64,000 nt of DNA from contig CAVSUB010000013.1 of the NCBI GenBank assembly GCA_963730995.1, positions 124,001 to 188,000 of the forward strand. Direction: 5' to 3'. Origin of the DNA: CAVSUB01 sp963730995. GTDB taxonomy: Bacteria; Acidobacteriota; Vicinamibacteria; Vicinamibacterales; 2-12-FULL-66-21. The notes under the pieces are model-generated. The model did not search any database. It was not told the DNA's origin and worked only from the letters and a program-made list of their open reading frames with translations. Shown one piece after another: positions 1-9,246 of the stretch. Position 1 is the stretch's first letter; each line of letters begins with the position of its first letter. Both the position numbers and the translations under genes were made by a program.

Positions 1-172
1 CGGCACAGATCCGTCGCAACTACTGCGAATCGCCGAGTGGCGCCGGCGACGCGCCTCACGGTCTCGTGCGACACTCCTGACTATCAGGTGATAGAGATCA
101 CTCCACTTTGGCGTGACGCTCCTACCGGCGATTGACCAAAGTCTGCGGGTTTTCCACCTACTACCGAGCGAT

Positions 173-1144
173 TCAGTAGACCTCGAGATCACGACCCACG
201 ACAACATGGCCCGAATAGCGCGCGGATACTTCCCTGAGTAATTCTGCAGACGAGGACGCTCCTGGGTTGACGTCGGGCCGCAACGCAATGGCATGATGGT
301 AAAGAATCAGCAGGCGCGGCTTCGCCTGCGTGGCGAGCTCGGCAAGTTGCGCGGTCGTCGTATGGTACCTGGATGCGAAGCGTTGAAAGGCAGGAGGTCT
401 CTTGGCCAGTCCCTCCAGCGAGCGCACTTCGTGGATCAGAACGTCACAGCCGCGGCAGGCGTCGATCGTGGCTTGAGTCGGATTGGTATCACCTGAGATG
501 ACGATGCTGCGATCCGGCGTATCGAATCGATACCCGTAACTCTCCATCGCGTGTTTCGTCGGAAACGCCGTCACCGTGACGTTGCCATCCTTGTAGACCA
601 CGCCCGTCCGGACCTCATGTGCGTTCACGGCGTGGCCTTCGGCCACTTGACCGCCGCTGCCCGTCTCGGGATTCGTGCGGGTCGCGAAATCAACCCGGTA
701 CGCTTCGAGCAGGTGCTCGGTCATCGCTTTGATTCCCGACGGTCCGTAGACTTCGAGGGGGACCCGCCGTCCGAGCACCCACGGCGTGAGGATCAGGTCT
801 GGGTATCCCACCGTGTGGTCAGAGTGAAGATGCGTCACGAAGGCGACGCGCAGGTTCGTCGGTTCGAGCGCTTTGATCCCCCGATCAACAACGGCGGCCT
901 TTGCGCGCCGCACGACTCCGGCACCAAGATCGACGAGGTAGGGCGTGTCGTTGACAATCACGGCGGTCGCCGGTCCCGACTGATCGGGGTCCGCCGCAGG
1001 GTCCCCGGTTCCCAACAGGACAATTTGCGTGTGGCTCAGCGAGGTCGTGGGCGGCTGTTGGCGACCCGTCAAAGGCATCGCGAGGAAAGCGACCAATAGC
1101 GTCACTGAGTTGAATCGCTGGGGCAGGGTATCTGCACGACTCAT
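173..1144 (-). CDS. MBL-fold metallo-hydrolase, probably exported
   Basis: 323 aa metallo-beta-lactamase-fold hydrolase. The metal-binding signature HLHSDHT is visible near residue 105, followed by a conserved SGDTNPT segment near residue 217 and a late HEVRS and YHH stretch, the usual order of metal ligands in the RNase Z/arylsulfatase-like branch. The N-terminus is hydrophobic (TLLVAFLAMPL) and looks like a signal peptide, so it probably acts in the periplasm on a phosphodiester, sulfate ester or lactone. The substrate cannot be read from sequence. It stands alone: the next gene on this strand is a transposase remnant. Length and motif order match intact members of the family, so I consider it functional. 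Confidence 0.85.
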   Translation of the reverse strand: MSRADTLPQRFNSVTLLVAFLAMPLTGRQQPPTTSLSHTQIVLLGTGDPAADPDQSGPATAVIVNDTPYLVDLGAGVVRRAKAAVVDRGIKALEPTNLRVAFVTHLHSDHTVGYPDLILTPWVLGRRVPLEVYGPSGIKAMTEHLLEAYRVDFATRTNPETGSGGQVAEGHAVNAHEVRTGVVYKDGNVTVTAFPTKHAMESYGYRFDTPDRSIVISGDTNPTQATIDACRGCDVLIHEVRSLEGLAKRPPAFQRFASRYHTTTAQLAELATQAKPRLLILYHHAIALRPDVNPGASSSAELLREVSARYSGHVVVGRDLEVY

Positions 1145-1167
1145 AGGGTCCTCCGATGCCGCGTATT

Positions 1168-1630
1168 CTAGTCTCTATGTCCTCGCGCGACGTGCGACCA
1201 TTCCTTGGCAAGAGCCGCGATTAATTCTGCATGGCCATCGATGCGTCGCAGCACGATCTGGCCGAAGGCGACCAGGCCAAAAGCAACGTGACCGCCGCGG
1301 CCTCGGTGCTGAAGGACGCTTGCGTCTTGGTCCGTCGCCGGAATTCGCGATTGAGATTTTCGAGTGTGTTCGTCGTGCGCAACGACGTCCACATGCTCTA
1401 GGAAAAATCGTCGAAGGTGAGCAGATCGAGACCGGCCTCCTCGATCGATCGCGCCACGGCTGGACAGAGCGTCGTCCATTTCTTCAGGAATGCGTCGTAG
1501 GCGGCGCGAGCGGCCAGACCGTCGTGCGCGCAAATGATGCGGTGATAATCGCGCTTCATTTCCGCGCGCGCGTGCACCGGGCACGCGTCCACAAGGTTAC
1601 GGCCCTTGTGCATGGTGCAGCGCTGGACAT
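1168..1630 (-). pseudogene. IS256-family transposase, C-terminal remnant
   Basis: Only the last ~150 residues of an IS256-type (Mutator-like) transposase remain. Recognisable blocks are the segment around HKGRNLVDACP, the W-T-T-L-C-P-A-V-A block, and after an in-frame TAG (1398-1400, in place of a Lys codon) the SMW-TSLRTTNTLENLNREF block typical of the family's C-terminus. A single-base frameshift near 1277 separates this from the final VAFGQIVLRRIDGHAE segment. The N-terminal two thirds, with the first DDE residues, are missing. Homology stops at about 1630, only a few bases before a TPR gene that lacks its own 5' part, so this was probably the breakpoint of an insertion or deletion. Confidence 0.8.
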
Positions 1631-1645
1631 GCACGCTGGACCTCA

Positions 1646-2584
1646 TTGTTTGCGAGTATGACCAACTCTGCCGACACGAAGTACATGGACGCTGCCATCG
1701 CACAGTTCGAGCGAGCTATTCAGATGGATCCGACGTACGCACCGTCGTTTGCGGGCCTCAGTTCATCGTACATCACAGCCAGCCTAGGCAGCTGGCGTCC
1801 ACCCAAGAACACATTTCCAAGAGCGAGAGTGGCGGCGTTGAAAGCGGTCGAGCTGGACGAGCAGCTCGCAGAGGCGCACGCGGCGCTCGCGGGGGTGTTC
1901 CTCTGGTTCGACTGGAATTGGGCCGGCGCCGAGCGCGAAATTCAACGGGCGCTACAGCTGAACCCCGACTCGGTCGATGCCCTGGCGGCGTCCGAGGTCT
2001 ACTTGACGCTCGTGTCGCGGCGGACCGAGGAAGCGGCTCGGACGTCTCAACGAATCCTCGAGATTGATCCGCTCAATCCCTTCTCGCGCGTACAGCCCGT
2101 GTGGGTGGCGTTTTTTTCAAGACGGTATGACGAATCGATCGCCAATGCGAAGACATTGGTCGAACTGTCGCCGAACAACCTCATGGGCCCGTTTTTTCTG
2201 GCTGGGGGCTACGCCGCGAAGCGGATGGGCCCGGAAGTGGTCCGGGAGTGCGCCCGCGTGATGGAGCTGCTGTCCGGCGCGTTCGTGATGCAACCGATCG
2301 CGGCGTGTGCGGCGAATCTCGGCGTCGTTGGCCGGACCACCGAGGCGCGCCAACTCTTGCAGCGTCTCGAGCACCCACCGGCGGGAATCTGGTTGGACCC
2401 GGTGCCGATGGGTGATGCGTACGCGGGCGTCGGCGATATCGATCGCGCGATCGAGTGGTACCAGCGCGGCCTCGATGAACGGTCGCCGAACATGATTTAC
2501 ATGGCGGTAGATTCGACAGCGGATTCCGTCCGCGCTGATCCGCGCTTCCAGGTGCTGCTCCGAGAAATGAATTTTCCACAATAG
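1646..2584 (+). CDS. TPR-repeat protein, 5'-truncated
   Basis: About 310 aa made of tetratricopeptide repeats. Typical TPR helices are visible, for example around AIAQFERAIQMDPTYAPSFA, then AGAEREIQRALQLNPDS and RAIEWYQRGLDERSP near the end. In related acidobacterial proteins this is the C-terminal half of a longer regulator, in which a DNA-binding, cyclase or kinase domain precedes the repeats. Here the reading frame opens directly into a repeat with no domain before it and no ribosome binding site. The first possible start is TTG at 1646 and the first ATG is at 1658. The neighbouring IS256 remnant ends just upstream, so I read this as a 5'-truncated gene that may not be expressed. Confidence 0.7.
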   Translation: MFASMTNSADTKYMDAAIAQFERAIQMDPTYAPSFAGLSSSYITASLGSWRPPKNTFPRARVAALKAVELDEQLAEAHAALAGVFLWFDWNWAGAEREIQRALQLNPDSVDALAASEVYLTLVSRRTEEAARTSQRILEIDPLNPFSRVQPVWVAFFSRRYDESIANAKTLVELSPNNLMGPFFLAGGYAAKRMGPEVVRECARVMELLSGAFVMQPIAACAANLGVVGRTTEARQLLQRLEHPPAGIWLDPVPMGDAYAGVGDIDRAIEWYQRGLDERSPNMIYMAVDSTADSVRADPRFQVLLREMNFPQ

Positions 2585-2649
2585 TGATGGCCCTTCACGG
2601 TGGAACCGAAGAAGGCGCGTGTCTCGATTGGGTTTTGATACAGGCTCTT

Positions 2650-2955
2650 AGTCTTAGTAATCCGCATGAAAACACTCACGGACCGGTGGTGCCGATTCGG
2701 CGTTTTGTTACAGGCTCATGAAGAAAGTGAAGAGTGAGGGTGAGGGGCCCCTTCCTATCTCTTCTTCCTTTATAAATATAAATTCATCTTGGATCTTCAT
2801 TTTCCTAGAACAAGAGTGTAGTAACTCTCTTTTCACCTTCACCCTCACACTCTGCGGCTAGGGCAGATCGGGCAGGTGCCCAAAACACTGCGGCAATTTT
2901 TGGTGGGCTTATAGAAATCTCCCGGCGGGCGTGGCCGAATCGGGAGGTGGGGGAG
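2650..2955 (+). repeat. Dispersed repeat module A, copy 1 (hairpin with AT-rich loop)
   Basis: Non-coding repeat with related copies at about 58461-58775 and 63050-63365. Core: a purine-rich arm (about 2720-2745), an AT-rich ~80-base loop unlike the surrounding GC-rich DNA, a complementary pyrimidine-rich arm (about 2826-2853), then a GC-rich tail with GGGCTTATAGAAATCTCCC. The arms can pair imperfectly. Here a frame happens to stay open through the loop, but copy 3 breaks that frame, so it is not a conserved protein. Confidence 0.8.
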
Positions 2956-3305
2956 CGGGCTTAATTGGCTCGGCGGAACCCTGCACGATGATCCGATTTC
3001 AGGGTCCACACGGAGCGAGTTCGGGCACAACGGCAAGCGTCGCCTGCATCCGCAGCACTCGATGTGTCACCGGGCTAACCACGGGGCGTTCTCTCGCTGG
3101 GACGCGCGCTGATTTGTTGGCGTCGCTACGAAAGACGTGGATGACGGGCTGAGAAGGTGCCGGGTGCTCTGGAATGCCGCCAGTCACCGTCCCTCTTGAC
3201 GTCATCGCGTCCGTGTCGCCGCTCCGAGGGGTTCGCTGGGCAAGACCAGGAGTCCTTCTACCCCTCGGCGTCAGGCAGGAGTGATCCGCTTCGCTCTTCG
3301 GCCCG
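2956..3305 (+). repeat. Dispersed repeat module B, copy 1
   Basis: Non-coding repeat directly following module A. It shares long stretches with 56849-57225, 59452-59738 and, in shorter form, 5425-5600. Landmarks are ACACGGAGCGAG, TTTGTTGGC, the block ACGAAAGACGTGGATGACG and the end TCCGTGTCGCCGCTCCGA. The last ~45 bases (3260-3305) are also similar to 8050-8110. No conserved open frame is seen in the copies. I see nothing else between the TPR gene and the kelch gene. Confidence 0.8.
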
Positions 3306-3307
3306 CC

Positions 3308-5248
3308 TTAGTAGTCACGCTGCTCGTTTCCTTCACTTTCGTCCTCGCTCGCCTCGTCAGGCGCGAGCGGCCGCTCCTTCGCCCGACGCAACCGCTCCTC
3401 GAAGAGCTTCATCCCCACGTTTTGGAGCTCCCTGAACCCCTCGAGGATGCGGTCCTGCGCCTCCTGCACGTCCTTCGCGTACTTCGGTCCCCAGGGATCG
3501 ATCGGCACCGGCCCATGAGGGCCGAGACCCCAGAGTGGTCCGTCGGCGAGACTGCCGATGAGGCGCTGCCAGATCTCGTAGTGCGGCCACGGGAAGCGGA
3601 GCTTCCACGTCGTGAGTGGACAGCACGGCGACGAGATGCCGTTGGCGACGACGCAGATCTCCGACGCGCCTGCAGGCGTGCCTAACGGTACGCTGAAGTT
3701 CGTCGACTGCGCCGTCGATCCCGTGGCGACACCCATAGAGGAGTGGTCGAACGTACGACAGTAGGTGATCGCGCCCGTCGCGATGTGCCGGATGCGCACC
3801 AGCGGGTAGTTCGTCGCCGCTGCGGCGTCGTCTCCGTAACCCACCGCCTGCGACATGCCGTTAAAGCGCACACCCTGAATCGTGTACGTGAATCCCGCTG
3901 TCACGTCGCTGGGATACGATGTGATCTGCGGACGCCAGCTCGCGTCCGGACAGCCGCTGTACGTGTATGCGTACAGCTCGTTCGTCTGCGCCGCGAACAG
4001 AATCTGCCCCGTGGGAATCAGGAGCATCCGTCCGATGTACGGCACGTTCGTCGCATTCGGCGGATCGGCCGCGCGATTGAGGCTCGCGCCGTCGTACTCG
4101 AAGAAGTAAGTCGGCGTCAGCCAATCGTTCCCCACGCCGTCAACCGGCCCCGCGGCGATGAGCACCTTGCCGTTCGTCATCAGACACGACGGCGTGTCCT
4201 TACAGCCTACCGTCTGCCCCATCGAGTCGTTGGGGAAGTCCGGGCCCTGGGTCCACGTGCCCGGATCGCTCGCCACGGCGGGCGGCGTGTATACGGCGGT
4301 GTGATTCGTTGCGCCGGCGAAGAACGCGTGGCCGTTGTTAAGCAGAACGCCGGCGCCGATTTCGCTCGACGCCAGCTCGACGATGCCAACGGGCAGGGTT
4401 CCGCCGCTCACCCAAGTGTTCGACGACGCGACGTACTTGTCGGCGAGATTGGAGCTGTTGCACCGCACCGTGACCACAGTCTCGTCAGGCAGCAGCACCC
4501 AGCTTTCCTCGGAGGCCGCCGCTCCCTTCGCCGGGCCGGCCGTCCACGAGTCGGAAGCCGGATCGAAGATCGCGGTGTTCGTGTTGTCGAGGTTGCCAAG
4601 GAGGAGGCGGCCGTCAGGGAGCACGGCGCAGGGTGAATCGCCGATCCGGGACCATCCCGTGGGCGGACTGATCTCCGTCCAGGTGTCGTTCACCGGATCG
4701 TACATCTCGGTCGCGTTGGTCTCGCTGCCGGCGTCGCTGTACTCGCCGCCGCTCACCAAGACGCGTCCATCACGGAGCACGGCCGACGCGTAATAGCGCC
4801 TCGTGTGGTGCATGGGCGCGAGGTCACTCCAGGTGCCGTTCACGTAGCTCCCATGCGCGTCGGGCGTGAGCTTCTTCCAGCGAACGCCGCCCTCTTCCTG
4901 CACCATCACCGTGCCGTCGGTGAGCAGCAGCATCGTGCTCGCGCCGAAGCCGGGGTTGTTCGCGACCTTCACCCACTGCCCCGGAAGGTGATAGAGCAGG
5001 AAGCAGAGAAAGCGTCGCCAGTCGATCGGGAAGCGGACCTCGCCGATGGCGCGGTCCACGGCCTTCCCGATCGTCGTGTGGTCCAGGTGCGGCAGTTCGT
5101 GGGTTAGTTGCCTGACGATTCGCTCGTGCAGGCCCTCCTTCCACTCCGGCTCGAAACGCTCGCCAAGCGTTCGCGTCATGTCGGCCGCTACCGCGTCCCA
5201 GCTCCTCGTGTGTCCTTCCATGGCCACCTCCCGCTGCATTTCGCTCAA
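3308..5248 (-). CDS. Kelch/galactose-oxidase-like beta-propeller protein
   Basis: 646 aa. The central part (about residues 95-430) is a beta-propeller with kelch-type blades such as GGVRWKKLTPDAHG, LRDGRVLVSGGEYSD and LPDGRLLLGNLDN, each pairing an ATLL/LPDG-R strand with a later W-T strand. Residues ~440-550 resemble the galactose-oxidase early-set (DUF1929-like) domain. A charged ~90-residue C-terminal tail is not part of that family's usual layout. No signal peptide is evident and the first ~90 residues are unassigned. I cannot identify the Tyr-Cys cofactor residues of true galactose oxidase, so copper oxidase activity is not supported; a carbohydrate-binding or structural role is equally possible. 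It stands alone between two B repeats. Confidence 0.75.
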   Translation of the reverse strand: MSEMQREVAMEGHTRSWDAVAADMTRTLGERFEPEWKEGLHERIVRQLTHELPHLDHTTIGKAVDRAIGEVRFPIDWRRFLCFLLYHLPGQWVKVANNPGFGASTMLLLTDGTVMVQEEGGVRWKKLTPDAHGSYVNGTWSDLAPMHHTRRYYASAVLRDGRVLVSGGEYSDAGSETNATEMYDPVNDTWTEISPPTGWSRIGDSPCAVLPDGRLLLGNLDNTNTAIFDPASDSWTAGPAKGAAASEESWVLLPDETVVTVRCNSSNLADKYVASSNTWVSGGTLPVGIVELASSEIGAGVLLNNGHAFFAGATNHTAVYTPPAVASDPGTWTQGPDFPNDSMGQTVGCKDTPSCLMTNGKVLIAAGPVDGVGNDWLTPTYFFEYDGASLNRAADPPNATNVPYIGRMLLIPTGQILFAAQTNELYAYTYSGCPDASWRPQITSYPSDVTAGFTYTIQGVRFNGMSQAVGYGDDAAAATNYPLVRIRHIATGAITYCRTFDHSSMGVATGSTAQSTNFSVPLGTPAGASEICVVANGISSPCCPLTTWKLRFPWPHYEIWQRLIGSLADGPLWGLGPHGPVPIDPWGPKYAKDVQEAQDRILEGFRELQNVGMKLFEERLRRAKERPLAPDEASEDESEGNEQRDY

Positions 5249-5424
5249 CGCGCGACGCCTTGCCCCGACGCTTCCACAGCGCGGATAAGCCCGCTATTCT
5301 TGCAGCCGATCTTCGTCAGGCAGTCGGAGAATAGCAAAGGAAATGACAGGCCGGGAAGACAAACGGCGCCTCGCGCCGGCCCTGGGGGTGGAAGGCGGCC
5401 GGACAGCACTACCACCAGCTGGGA

Positions 5425-5600
5425 TCCGCGCTCATTTGTTGGCAGTCGTTGCGAAGAGGTGGGTGACGGGTCGAGCAGCTGCGGAGTTGCTCTGCAATGC
5501 CACCAGTCACCGTCCTTCCTGGCGTAATCGGGTCCGTGTCGCCGCTCCGAGGGGGTCGCTGGGGACCTGGGGTCCGTCTGCACTACATCGTCACTCGGGA
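5425..5600 (+). repeat. Dispersed repeat module B, partial copy
   Basis: Matches the second half of module B: TCATTTGTTGGCAGTCG, the region around GGGTGACGGG, CACCAGTCACCGTCC and GTCCGTGTCGCCGCTCCGA occur in the same order as at 3100-3240. It fills most of the gap between the kelch gene and the kinase fusion gene. Confidence 0.7.
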
Positions 5601-5617
5601 GCAATACGCCCGGTCCA

Positions 5618-7715
5618 GTGCCCGGCACGTATAATCCACTTGGTTTGGCGCTCGCTCCCGGTACTTGCGTCGGCCCCTACGAGATCGTCGGGCTGCTGGG
5701 CGTTGGTGGCATGGGCGAAGTGTATCGCGCCCGCGACACGAAACTGCACCGTGATGTCGCGTTGAAGACTCTTCGCTCCGGTAGAGGAGGGCGATACCGG
5801 TCGCCGGGCCCGTTTCGTGCGCGAAGCGCAGGCGCTGGCGTCGCTCAACCACCCCAACATCGGGCAGATTCACGGTCTCGAAGAAGACGCCTCTGGCGTA
5901 CAGGTGCTCGTCCTCGAACTCGTCGAGGGCGTGACGCTCGCCGAACGAATCGCGCAGCACACGATCGGTCTATCCGAAGCGGTCTCGATCGCCCGGCACA
6001 TCGCGCGAGGGCTCGACGCGGCCCACGAGCGCGGCATCATCCATCGCGATCTCAAGCCATCGAACGTCAAGATCACGCCTGACGGCACGGTCAAATTGCT
6101 GGACTTCGGTCTCGCCAAGTCGAGCGACGGGTCGATCGCGTTGCCGAACGTGACCACTCTGACTGCCGAGCCCGCGACGATGGCGGGCACGATCCTCGGC
6201 ACATGGCCGTACATGTCACCCGAACAAGCGCAGGGGCTGCCCGTCGATCGGCGCACGGACCTCTGGTCGCTGGGTGTGACGAACCGCGATTTCAAGACGT
6301 TCGTCGACGCCGGCGGATACACGACACGCGCGTACTGGACGGAGCCATTTGTCGACGGCGATCGGACGGTGTCGTGGGAAAACGCCATGCGCCGCTTCGT
6401 CGATCCGACCGGCCGGCCCGGCCCCGCGACATGGGAAGGCGGCGCCTACAAGGACGGCGAAGCGAATGATCCTGTGGCGGGCGTCAGCTGGTACGAAGCG
6501 GCTGCGTACGCGGCCTTCGCGGGCCGTAGCCTCCCCACGGTCTATCACTGGTTTCGCGCGGCGAACACCGATGACAGCCGCTTTCTCGTGGCGCTCAGCA
6601 ATTTTTCAGGGAAAGGCCCCACGGCCGTCGGGCGTTCGAATGCGATTGGTTCCTTCGGTGCGGCCGATATGGCTGGCAACGTTCGCGAGTGGTGCTGGAA
6701 CGCGAGCGGCCCTCAGCGCTATCTGCTCGGCGGCTCCTGGGCGGATCCGGCCTATATGTTGACCAGAGGACAACTGGCTCCCCCCCTCGATCGCTCGATC
6801 ACCAACGGATTCCGCTGTGCCAAGTATTCGAGCGGTCCATTGTCTCCGTCCTTGACGAATCCGGTCATCCCAGTTCCACCGCCCGCGTATCTCCGTGCTG
6901 CGCCCGCGAGCGATGACGCGTTCGAGATCTACAGAAGCGTATACGCGTACGAGCCGGCCGATGTGAATGCCGTGATGGAATCGCAAGACGACGCAACGCA
7001 GTGGCGCAGGGAGACCGTGCGGATCAAAGCCGCATACGGTGATGAGACCATTCCAACCTATGTGTTCCTGCCGAAGAACCACAAACCGCCCTATGCATGC
7101 ATCATCGACGTCCCGAGCGACGTCGCATTTCAGGCTGCCTCAGGAGCGACGATTCGTCCGGACAGTTACGTTTTGACCAGCGGCCGAGCGATGGTGTATC
7201 CGATCTTCAAGGGCACGTTCGAACGGTACCGTGGACGCCCTTCCACCGACCCGATCGCGATCCGCGATTACTTGATCACGTGGCGCAAGGATCTCGGCAG
7301 AACCCTCGACTACTTGCAAACCCGCACTGACATCGACGCGTCGAAGATGGCCTATATGGGGCACAGCATGGGCGCGGAGATCGCGCCGATGCTCCTGGCG
7401 ACGGAGCCGCGCGTGAGCGTCGCGGTCCTGCTATCCGGAGGGCTCAGTCTTTTCTTCGGCAAGCTGCCGGAGATCAATGCGATCAATTTCCTTCCCCGCG
7501 TGCGTATTCCCGTGCTCATGGTGAACGGCGCGTACGACTCGATCCTCCCCGTCGCGACGTCGCAGGAGCCGATGTTTCAGCGGCTGGGCACGTCCCCGGC
7601 GCAGAAGCGGCACGTCGTCTTCAAAGCGGGCCACGCGGTGACGGTTCCTGAAGTCCGCAACGATCTGGTGCGAGAGGTGCTGGCCTGGCTCGACACGTAC
7701 GTTGGGAAAACGTGA
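5618..7715 (+). pseudogene. Ser/Thr kinase - FGE-type domain - alpha/beta hydrolase, frameshifted and internally deleted
   Basis: Remains of the acidobacterial fusion of a Ser/Thr kinase, a sulfatase-modifying-factor (SUMF1/FGE-like) domain and an alpha/beta hydrolase. It starts at GTG 5618 with a kinase N-lobe (LLGVGGMGEVYRARD). A +1 frameshift near 5782 separates this from the rest, which carries HRDLKPSN, LDFGLAK and YMSPEQA. The kinase then stops abruptly after DLWSLG and continues in frame into the FGE-like domain (WYEAAAYAAFAGRSLP, NVREWCW, GFRCAK), so the kinase C-lobe, the usual membrane helix and the FGE N-terminus are deleted. The hydrolase part keeps GHSMGAE, a later Asp (NGAYDSILP) and His (KAGHAV), a plausible catalytic triad. 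A TATAAT-like box lies just downstream of the start codon. Confidence 0.8.
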
Positions 7716-8049
7716 GGTGTCTCGGAGCTTTACACTCCGACTTCGTCTCATCTGAGCGGGACTCGGTCGCCCCCTCTAAGCGGCCGGGTGTGCCAGCGGC
7801 GAGGCAGCCTAACCTTAATCATGAGTAAGTCGCGAAGGGTATTTTCACCGGGTGCTCTACAAGAACATCCGCATCAGGCCGCTCGACTGATTCGCCACTC
7901 GTGTCGATTTCTTGGCTACGGATTCGTCACGCGATCCAGCTACTACTAACACAAATCGCGCAGTCCGAAGACCGAGCAACGGACGACCCGAATTTGGCAA
8001 TCCGCTCGTCGGCTTGGCTCTCGCCAAGGGGACGACTGAAGGACCCGCG

Positions 8050-8184
8050 AGACGGTCGTCCCTTCGGCGTTCTGACGAGTTATCCGCTTCGCTCTTCGGT
8101 CCAGCCCATATAATCGGGTCACACTTGCCCCTCACTCCCGGCACTCGCCTCGGCAGTTACTCGCCGGATTCGGATCTGCGATAA
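8050..8184 (+). pseudogene. 5'-end fragment of a Ser/Thr kinase gene with its promoter-like region
   Basis: The gap 7716-8462 holds no complete gene. At 8125-8183 a short frame reads LPLTPGTRLGSY, the characteristic first residues of the Ser/Thr kinases in this window (compare ALAPGTCVGPYEI at 5640), and then ends at once. Upstream, CATATAATC and TCGGTCCAG resemble the sequence preceding the kinase at 5618, and 8050-8110 resembles the end of repeat B at 3260-3305. I read this as a broken-off 5' end. A small hairpin follows the preceding gene at about 7723-7741. Confidence 0.5.
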
Positions 8185-8462
8185 TGCTCTGTACACATGG
8201 CTAGTCCGCGCTGTGGAAGGGGGCGAGAGGGGTTCTGAAAATGATTTCCGGTTACCGGTGACGGGAGCCCGTCGCTAGTCTCTCGGGCTGCTCCTCGTTC
8301 TGGTAGTCGTCGTAGCCTATCTCCTTCAGGCGCCGCGTTCGTTATTGAGGCCTCGCCGTGGGAAGCGTGTGATCGGCAGGACGGCGAGCTGGATCACGTG
8401 GCTGGTGGCGATGATGCCGCTGCCGGGTTGCAAGCCCATCGGATAGAAAAGGAGCAGCAGAT

Positions 8463-8702
8463 ATGGACGTCGAAGTACATTGTGTAAAAACCGGCAAGAA
8501 CACCACCAAATGTGCTGCATGGGATAATGACGACCCCGGTGGTACTTATTGGCAGGGTACCTGCACGAAACACAAAGATGGTACTTGGAGTTGCGTGCAG
8601 ACATCGACGGCACTCCGTAAAATACCACGCGCACTTAGGGACGCCGTACTTGAGGCGAAAGGGAAGAAACGACCACGCAGTAAGACAACACCAAGCGTGT
8701 GA
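8463..8702 (+). CDS. Small Cys-containing protein of unknown function
   Basis: 79 aa, not recognised. It has a good ribosome binding site (AAAAGGAGCAGCAG before ATG). Four cysteines (HCVKTGKNTTKC, GTCTK, WSCVQ) and a basic C-terminus (KGKKRPRSK) are its visible features. Base composition is lower in GC than the neighbours, which hints at transfer. A frame immediately upstream (8279-8447) reads as a hydrophobic segment (LLLVLVVVVAYLLQ) ending 15 bases before this start, but it has no standard start codon. The neighbouring tiny ORFs suggest a small accessory cluster. Confidence 0.45.
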   Translation: MDVEVHCVKTGKNTTKCAAWDNDDPGGTYWQGTCTKHKDGTWSCVQTSTALRKIPRALRDAVLEAKGKKRPRSKTTPSV

Positions 8703-8727
8703 ATGGTATTGCACCCTTCCTGGATAG

Positions 8728-8910
8728 GTACCGGCAGGAACTGGAACGTCGATAAACGACATATCCGGTCCCCTGATAGGGGTTGTCGCTACCTTGCTCG
8801 CTACGGTCGCCCGCGAACTATTCAACTGGTATCGGGCACGCCAGAAGCTGCAGGCAGAGATCGAGGTTCAGTTTCAGGAAGCATTGGGGCCGTCTCGGCG
8901 GCTGCTTTGA
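8728..8910 (+). other. Possible small membrane-protein frame without a start codon
   Basis: Open frame lying between two small genes. It reads like a protein: a hydrophobic helix (PLIGVVATLLATVARELF) followed by an amphipathic helix (RARQKLQAEIEVQFQEALG) and a stop at 8908. No ATG or GTG precedes the hydrophobic part, so it may be a fragment or a frameshifted continuation of the gene at 8463. Confidence 0.25.
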
Positions 8911-8973
8911 CCACATCCGGACAGTTCTCAAGACTGTCATCGGCGGTGGGATAATCGTAAGTTTGGGCCGCGC

Positions 8974-9243
8974 ATGGATCACTATTTTCCCGACGTTCCC
9001 GGGCTGGGCAATGTGGCGGTGAGCAGGCACGCGCAGGCACGGATCGTCGAAGACGGGATTTCGGAGCACGACTTCAGAGAGGCGTTACTCAACGGCAGCA
9101 CCACCCCCGATGGACAAGACGTACTCTGGCGAGAAAAGGATGGCGTCAGGGTGGTCATTCTTCGACAACCAACGCCGTTCAAGGGGGCGATGCTGGCAAA
9201 GACCGTCTATCGTGTGCGACCAGCCGCTCGCGCAACGAAGTGA
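8974..9243 (+). CDS. DUF4258-like small protein
   Basis: 89 aa. The segment SRHAQARIVEDGISEHDFREAL followed by an acidic turn and the strands VRVVILR and AKTVYRV matches the layout of DUF4258 proteins, small domains often found in toxin-antitoxin-like or mobile contexts. The catalytic role of the family is not established. The start ATG at 8974 has only a weak upstream purine stretch. It lies in a run of small plus-strand ORFs and faces a convergent gene three bases away. Alternative: an orphan RelE-like fold member. Confidence 0.5.
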   Translation: MDHYFPDVPGLGNVAVSRHAQARIVEDGISEHDFREALLNGSTTPDGQDVLWREKDGVRVVILRQPTPFKGAMLAKTVYRVRPAARATK

Positions 9244-9246
9244 TCC

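Noticed and set aside
2720..2860. Short GTGAAG-type tandem repeats, considered as a CRISPR array or a conserved peptide
   Set aside because: No spacer/repeat periodicity; the arms are complementary to each other, and the open frame is broken in copy 3.
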